DNA from: Solirubrobacterales bacterium
GTDB taxonomy: Bacteria > Actinomycetota > Thermoleophilia > Solirubrobacterales > 70-9
Reading direction: 5' to 3'
Assembly (NCBI GenBank): GCA_030835185.1
Contig: JAUQWL010000210.1
Location: forward strand, 1-10,275
DNA: 10,275 bases
Shown here piece by piece: positions 6,670 to 10,275 of this stretch (its first letter is position 1; every line of letters begins with the position of its first letter). Made by a program: the position numbers and the translations under genes. Under the pieces are notes generated by a model. That model was not told the origin of the DNA. It ran no database searches and saw only the letters and a list, made by a program, of their open reading frames with translations.

Positions 6670-6681
6670 CCGGCCGGCCGG
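6670..6681. repeat. 12-base perfect palindrome after the MFS stop
   Basis: CCGGCCGGCCGG is fully self-complementary and begins four bases beyond the MFS stop codon. It could be the stem of a weak terminator for the transporter, or an operator upstream of the GNAT gene. There is no T-tract, and such strings arise easily in high-G+C DNA. Confidence 0.35.
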
Positions 6682-6685
6682 AGGG

Positions 6686-8062
6686 TCAGGTCCTGGCGCG
6701 CCGCTTGAAGATCGCGTCGATCTGTTCGAGCGACTTGCCCTTGGTTTCGGGGACGAACTTCCAGCAGAACCAGAGCGTGACCAGCCCGACCGCACCGTAG
6801 AGCCAGAAGGCCCCGACCTCGGTCAGCAGGTCGATCAGGCCGAGGAAGGTGAGTGAGACCAGGAAGTTGAAGAACCAGTTGGTCATCGTGCCGGCCGCGG
6901 CGGCTTTGCTACGGACCGAGAGTGGGTAGATCTCGGCGTTGAGCAGCCAGAAGATCGGTCCGAGGCTGATCGCGAAGGAGGAAACGAAGACCATCAGTGA
7001 ACCGATTGCCAGTACCGTCGAGACTGTCTCCGGTATGCCCCCGATGAAGGCCAGGCCAAGCGAAAACAGCGAAGCCGACATTCCGCTCACTCCGATGAAA
7101 AGCAGGGTGCGCCGGCCGACCCGATCGAGAAGCCTCAGTGCGACGACCGTCATGAGCACATTGGTTATGCCGACGCCGAGCGAGGCCAGGATGGCCGACG
7201 AGGCCGAATCGATTCCGGTCGACTGGATGATCGTCGGCGCGTAGTAGATGACCGTGTTGATCCCGGTGATCTGCTGGAGGATTGCCAGACCGAGGCCGAC
7301 CACGAGCGCTGCCTGCACGGCGGGCTTCCTCAGGTCCTTCCAGTTGCCGGTGTCGCCGCCCATGCTCGACTGAATCTCTCCGATCTCCAGGTCGATCGCC
7401 TCAGCTCCCGCCGGCCTGACCATCGCCAGCGCTTTTCTGGCCCCTTCGACATCGTCGTCCATGAGCAGCCAGCGTGGGCTGTTCGGCAGACGGATGATGC
7501 CGATTCCCATTGCGATTGCCGGAACCGCACCCAGACCGAGCATCCAGCGCCAGCCGTCGCCGACGTCGGTGAAGGCGTAGCCGACGAGGTAGGCGACGAG
7601 AATGCCGATCGTGACCGCGAGCTGGAAGAAGGTGACCAGGCTGCCACGCAGGTCCGGTGGTGCAACCTCGCTGATGTAGACCGGTGCGACGGCCGAAGCG
7701 ACTCCGATCCCGAAACCGATCACCGCGCGGGAGAGGATCAGGATCAGGGGCCCGGGGCTGACAGCCGAGACGATCGCTCCGACCACGAAGATTGCTGCGG
7801 CGACCAGGATCAGGGAGCGGCGGCCGTGGCGGTCGGCACCTTTGCTCGCGAACCATGCGCCACCGACCGCACCGATCGGAACCGCACCGACGACCATGCC
7901 TGCCTGGAGGCTGTTGAGGCTGAAATCCGGTGTGATCGTGAGCAGCGCACCGGCGATGATCCCGGTGTCGTAACCGAACAGCAGACCGGCGAGCCCGGCT
8001 ATCGCGGCCGTGATCGTTACGTTGCGCTTCGCCTGCGCGGCGCTTGCCTCGCTCCCACTCAC
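6686..8062 (-). CDS. MFS sugar transporter, XylE/IolT-like proton symporter
   Basis: Inner-membrane transporter of 458 residues with the 12-helix layout of the sugar-porter family, predicted to import a monosaccharide or polyol. Family signatures appear in order: FGYDTGIIAG (29-38), DRHGRR (77-82), PVYISEVAPPDLRG (127-140), RLPNSPRWLL (191-200), QQITGIN (263-269), DRVGRR (313-318) and FVPETKGKSLEQI (437-449). Q263, Q264 and N269 match the sugar-contacting Gln/Gln/Asn of XylE. D32 and R112 match the XylE pair used for proton coupling, so H+ symport is inferred. NSPRWLL has Asn where PESPRWL is usual. The GTG start has GGAAGG 8 bases upstream. No sugar catabolic gene is nearby, so the substrate (xylose, galactose, glucose or inositol) is open. 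It diverges from the DNA glycosylase gene. Confidence 0.93.
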   Translation of the reverse strand: MSGSEASAAQAKRNVTITAAIAGLAGLLFGYDTGIIAGALLTITPDFSLNSLQAGMVVGAVPIGAVGGAWFASKGADRHGRRSLILVAAAIFVVGAIVSAVSPGPLILILSRAVIGFGIGVASAVAPVYISEVAPPDLRGSLVTFFQLAVTIGILVAYLVGYAFTDVGDGWRWMLGLGAVPAIAMGIGIIRLPNSPRWLLMDDDVEGARKALAMVRPAGAEAIDLEIGEIQSSMGGDTGNWKDLRKPAVQAALVVGLGLAILQQITGINTVIYYAPTIIQSTGIDSASSAILASLGVGITNVLMTVVALRLLDRVGRRTLLFIGVSGMSASLFSLGLAFIGGIPETVSTVLAIGSLMVFVSSFAISLGPIFWLLNAEIYPLSVRSKAAAAGTMTNWFFNFLVSLTFLGLIDLLTEVGAFWLYGAVGLVTLWFCWKFVPETKGKSLEQIDAIFKRRART

Positions 8063-8070
8063 ACCGGCAT

Positions 8071-8076
8071 CCTTCC
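8071..8076 (-). promoter_or_regulatory. Ribosome-binding site of the MFS transporter
   Basis: The minus strand reads GGAAGG followed by 8 bases and GTG at 8062. This decides the GTG start for a protein whose first helix begins about 15 residues later. Confidence 0.6.
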
Positions 8077-8112
8077 ACGAATCACCGGACGCCGGCGGTA
8101 ATGATGTGGGCG

Positions 8113-9333
8113 ATGAGCATCGTGGCCCGACAGAAATCGATCAGCACTGCCGCCGCACGGCGGGTTGCGCTCGCCGCCCAGGGTTTCGATGCGGAGCGGC
8201 CGGCCGGCAAAGTCACGATGCGCCACCTCGACCGCATGCTTTCCCGCACCGGCCTGATCCAGATCGACTCGGTCAACGTTCTCGCCCGGGCCCATCTGAT
8301 GCCGCTCTACTCACGCTCCGGCCCATACGACATCGGCCTGATCGAGCGGGCCTCGTCGGAAGACCCGCGGCGACTCGTCGAGTACTGGGCGCATGAGGCT
8401 TCCCTGATCCCGCCGGGGACCCGCCGTTTGCTGACCTGGCGCATGGAGCGCGCCCATCTCGACGGCTGGAAGAGCGTGCGAAGTGCGGCCTCGCAAATCG
8501 GGCTGCTGGCAGCGGTCCTTGCGGAGATCGAGCGGGAAGGCCCGGTGACCGCCACCGAAGTGGGTGCCGCGATCGACCCCGGCCACATCCCGGACAAGAG
8601 CGACTGGGGCTGGAACTGGCCACCGGTCAAGAGCGCGCTCGAGTACCTGTTCTGGGCGGGCCGCATCACTTCCGCCTCGCGCAGTCCCCAGTTCGAGCGG
8701 CGCTACGACCTCCCCGAGCGGGTGCTTCCGGCCCCGGACCTTCCCGAACCCGATCGGGCGGAATCGTTCGAGCGGCTGATCGAGATCTCCGCCCGCGCCC
8801 ACGGGATCGCCACTGCCGGTTGCCTGCGCGATTACTTTCGCCTGCCTGCCGCCGGGGTGAAGCCGGCGATCGCCTCGCTGGTCGGGGACGGCCGCCTGAT
8901 CCCGATCGGGTGTGAGGCTTTCGAGGCCCCCGCGTACCTCCATCACGAGGCGAAGCGCCCGCGCCGGGTGGAGGGACGCGCCCTGCTCTCACCGTTCGAT
9001 CCGCTCGTCTTCGAACGGGCGAGGACCGAAAGCCTGTTCGGCTTCCGCTACCGGATCGAGATCTACGTACCCAGGCACAAACGGGTTCACGGTTACTACG
9101 TGCTGCCGTTCCTGCTGAACGAGGCGCTGGTCGCACGGGTCGACCTCAAGGCCGACCGCGAGCAATCGTTGCTGCGAGTCCAGGGCGCGTTCGCCGAGGC
9201 CGGCGCGCCACCCGAAACCGCCGCCGAGCTGGCCGCCGAGCTCGAAACGATGGCCGGCTGGCTCGGCCTCGACGCGATCGAGGTGTCCGGCAACGGCCCC
9301 CTGGCCGGGGCCTTGACGAAGGCTGTCGGTTGA
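8113..9333 (+). CDS. ycaQ: YcaQ/AlkX-type DNA glycosylase (winged-helix, HTH_42 family)
   Basis: Cytoplasmic DNA repair enzyme of 406 residues, close to the 410 of E. coli YcaQ. The family excises bulky alkylated bases, and the YcaQ branch unhooks interstrand crosslinks such as those from nitrogen mustards. Key features are ARRVALAAQGF (15-25) in the first helix; GLIQIDSVNV (47-56) carrying the catalytic Gln-x-Asp (Q50, D52), where the AlkZ branch has Gln-x-Gln; EYWAHEASLIP soon after; and the C-terminal ALLSPFDPLVFERAR and HGYYVLPFL blocks. These mark the QxD subgroup. The start is uncertain: ATGs at 8101, 8104 and 8113 are all possible; 8113 best matches family N-termini. The stop overlaps the TTG of the next gene. 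The self-resistance role known for AlkZ is not implied here, as no biosynthetic cluster is visible. Confidence 0.9.
   Translation: MSIVARQKSISTAAARRVALAAQGFDAERPAGKVTMRHLDRMLSRTGLIQIDSVNVLARAHLMPLYSRSGPYDIGLIERASSEDPRRLVEYWAHEASLIPPGTRRLLTWRMERAHLDGWKSVRSAASQIGLLAAVLAEIEREGPVTATEVGAAIDPGHIPDKSDWGWNWPPVKSALEYLFWAGRITSASRSPQFERRYDLPERVLPAPDLPEPDRAESFERLIEISARAHGIATAGCLRDYFRLPAAGVKPAIASLVGDGRLIPIGCEAFEAPAYLHHEAKRPRRVEGRALLSPFDPLVFERARTESLFGFRYRIEIYVPRHKRVHGYYVLPFLLNEALVARVDLKADREQSLLRVQGAFAEAGAPPETAAELAAELETMAGWLGLDAIEVSGNGPLAGALTKAVG
9318..9322 (+). promoter_or_regulatory. Shine-Dalgarno site for the TTG start of gluQRS
   Basis: GAAGG lies 7 bases before TTG 9330, inside the last codons of the glycosylase gene. 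Together with the TTGA overlap it supports the rare TTG as the true start and coupled translation. Confidence 0.6.
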
Positions 9334-10235
9334 GCGGCACCGGGCCGGTCAGAGGCCGCTACGCCCCGTCCCCGACCGGGCAACTGCATCTCGGCAATCT
9401 GAGAACGGCGATCCTGGCCTGGCTCTCGGCCCGCGCTGCCGGTGGTGAGTTCGTCCTTCGTATCGAGGACCTGGACTCCGGCCGATCGCGTGAAAAGTGG
9501 GTGGAGGTCCAGCTGGGCGAGCTGCGACAGATCGGCATCGACTGGGACGGCGACCCGGTCCGCCAGAGCGGGCGTCACGGGCTTTACTCAGAGGCGATCG
9601 GGATCTTGCGGGCAAAGGGGCTTGTCTACGACTGCTTCTGCACGCGGGCGGAGATCCGCGAAGCTGCCTCGGCGCCGCACGGCGACCTGCCTGAAGGTGC
9701 CTATCCGGGAACCTGCCGCGACCTCACGGCGAGTCAGCTCCGGGATCGCCTGGCGGAGGACCGGCCACCGGCGCTTCGGGTGCGCGCCGAGGCCGCCACG
9801 TACGAATTCGAGGATGTGCTGTGTGGAACGGTCGGCGGGCGGGTTGACGACTTCGTCGTTCGCCGGAACGACGGAGATTTCGCCTACAACCTCGCGGTGG
9901 CCGCAGACGACGCCGATCAGCAGGTGACGGAAGTGGTCCGCGGGGCAGATCTGCTCGAGACCACCGGTCGCCAACTGTGGCTTTACCGGCAGCTCGGCCT
10001 GACCCCTCCTTCCAGGTGGGTCCACGTGCCGTTGATGCTCGGTCAGGACGGTGCCCGTCTCGCCAAACGCCACGGTGCGGTCACGCTCGAAGAGCGGCTG
10101 GCCCGTGGTGAGACGATCGCCGGGGTTGTCGGTGAGCTGGCCGGTTCGGTCGGCCTCGTCCCGGAAGACAGTCGGTTGATGCCCGCGGATCTACTGGCCG
10201 GTTTCGGTTGGCAGAGCATCCGCGGATCCGGTTGA
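9330..10235 (+). CDS. gluQRS: Glutamyl-Q tRNA(Asp) synthetase
   Basis: Paralogue of the GluRS catalytic domain, 301 residues (E. coli about 308). It activates glutamate without tRNA and attaches it to queuosine at the wobble base of tRNA(Asp). The protein ends after the catalytic core, lacking the anticodon-binding domain of GluRS, which separates it from gltX. RYAPSPTGQLHLGN (10-23) is the HIGH-type signature, RIEDLD (44-49) follows, and C102, C104, Y125 and C129 reproduce the Cys-x-Cys...Tyr-x3-Cys zinc site. The KMSKS counterpart is LAKRHGA (244-250). The start is TTG within a TTGA overlap with the glycosylase gene; no other start lies before the RYAPSP core. The pathway genes for queuosine (tgt, queA, queG) are not in the window. 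Confidence 0.95.
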   Translation: MSGTGPVRGRYAPSPTGQLHLGNLRTAILAWLSARAAGGEFVLRIEDLDSGRSREKWVEVQLGELRQIGIDWDGDPVRQSGRHGLYSEAIGILRAKGLVYDCFCTRAEIREAASAPHGDLPEGAYPGTCRDLTASQLRDRLAEDRPPALRVRAEAATYEFEDVLCGTVGGRVDDFVVRRNDGDFAYNLAVAADDADQQVTEVVRGADLLETTGRQLWLYRQLGLTPPSRWVHVPLMLGQDGARLAKRHGAVTLEERLARGETIAGVVGELAGSVGLVPEDSRLMPADLLAGFGWQSIRGSG

Positions 10236-10275
10236 CCGCCACCCCGTCCCGGCAGAGGAATGCCCCTCCGGTCAT
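10236..10275. other. Right-edge intergenic sequence
   Basis: These 40 bases after the gluQRS stop hold no recognisable gene start or T-tailed terminator. A short GAGG/CCTC inverted repeat is too weak to call. Confidence 0.4.

Noticed and set aside
5820..6800. 326-residue plus-strand frame across the two GNAT genes and the end of the MFS gene
   Set aside because: It spans three well-supported minus-strand genes and their intergenic regions, so it is a complementary-strand shadow.
8059..8070. Tiny upstream frame ATG-CCG-GTG-TGA overlapping the MFS GTG start
   Set aside because: The GGAAGG directly abuts this ATG, too close to serve it, and is well placed for the GTG; likely chance.
10218..10227. 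ATCCGCGGAT palindrome near the end of gluQRS
   Set aside because: It lies within the coding sequence, is short, and is not followed by a T-tract; expected by chance in such DNA.
1..10275. Search for tRNA genes, CRISPR repeats, insertion-sequence ends and defence genes
   Set aside because: No repeat array, transposase motif, tRNA-like fold or nuclease/toxin signature was seen; nearly all bases are occupied by ordinary genes.

Overview
The window is a high-G+C (about two thirds by eye), gene-dense stretch of bacterial chromosome. It holds ten complete protein genes and one gene cut by the left edge. No RNA genes, insertion sequences, CRISPR arrays or other mobile-element signs were seen. The gene families, frequent GTG/TTG starts and start sites that look leaderless suggest an actinomycete-like lineage, perhaps Thermoleophilia/Solirubrobacterales. 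That placement is inference from style only.

Left third (1-4088): surface-glycan synthesis. An unidentified C-terminal fragment (2-175, +) faces a WbbL-like family 2 glycosyltransferase (274-1212, -). That gene diverges from a three-gene plus-strand operon: a GT-B family 4 glycosyltransferase (1235-2344), a membrane-anchored processive-type family 2 glycosyltransferase (2341-3528) and a short phosphoglycosyl transferase of the PglC/WcaJ fold (3525-4088). The three are joined by 4-base stop/start overlaps, each with a Shine-Dalgarno-like sequence inside the upstream gene. Together they could load the first sugar phosphate on a lipid carrier and extend it. No flippase, polymerase or ligase lies in the window.

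Middle (4117-8062): metF (methylenetetrahydrofolate reductase) stands alone on plus. It ends 10 bases from a minus-strand group read from right to left: a sugar:H+ symporter-like MFS transporter (8062-6686), a RimJ/RimL-like GNAT acetyltransferase (6632-6087) and a FemAB-like GNAT-fold protein (6076-5051). The first intergenic gap (53 bases) appears to carry its own promoter. The second is only 10 bases, so the two acyltransferase-type genes are probably co-transcribed.

Right (8113-10235): a YcaQ/AlkX-type DNA glycosylase overlaps by four bases with a glutamyl-Q tRNA(Asp) synthetase gene that starts with TTG, so the two look translationally coupled.

A recurring theme is start-site architecture. 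The overlapping downstream genes have Shine-Dalgarno-like sequences at good spacing, whereas three genes with free upstream regions (starts at 1235, 4117 and 6632) have a TANNNT-like -10 hexamer 6-7 bases before the ATG and no usable ribosome-binding site, as expected for leaderless mRNAs. I see no convincing new defence or mobile system; this looks mostly like an ordinary chromosomal region with a few points worth checking.
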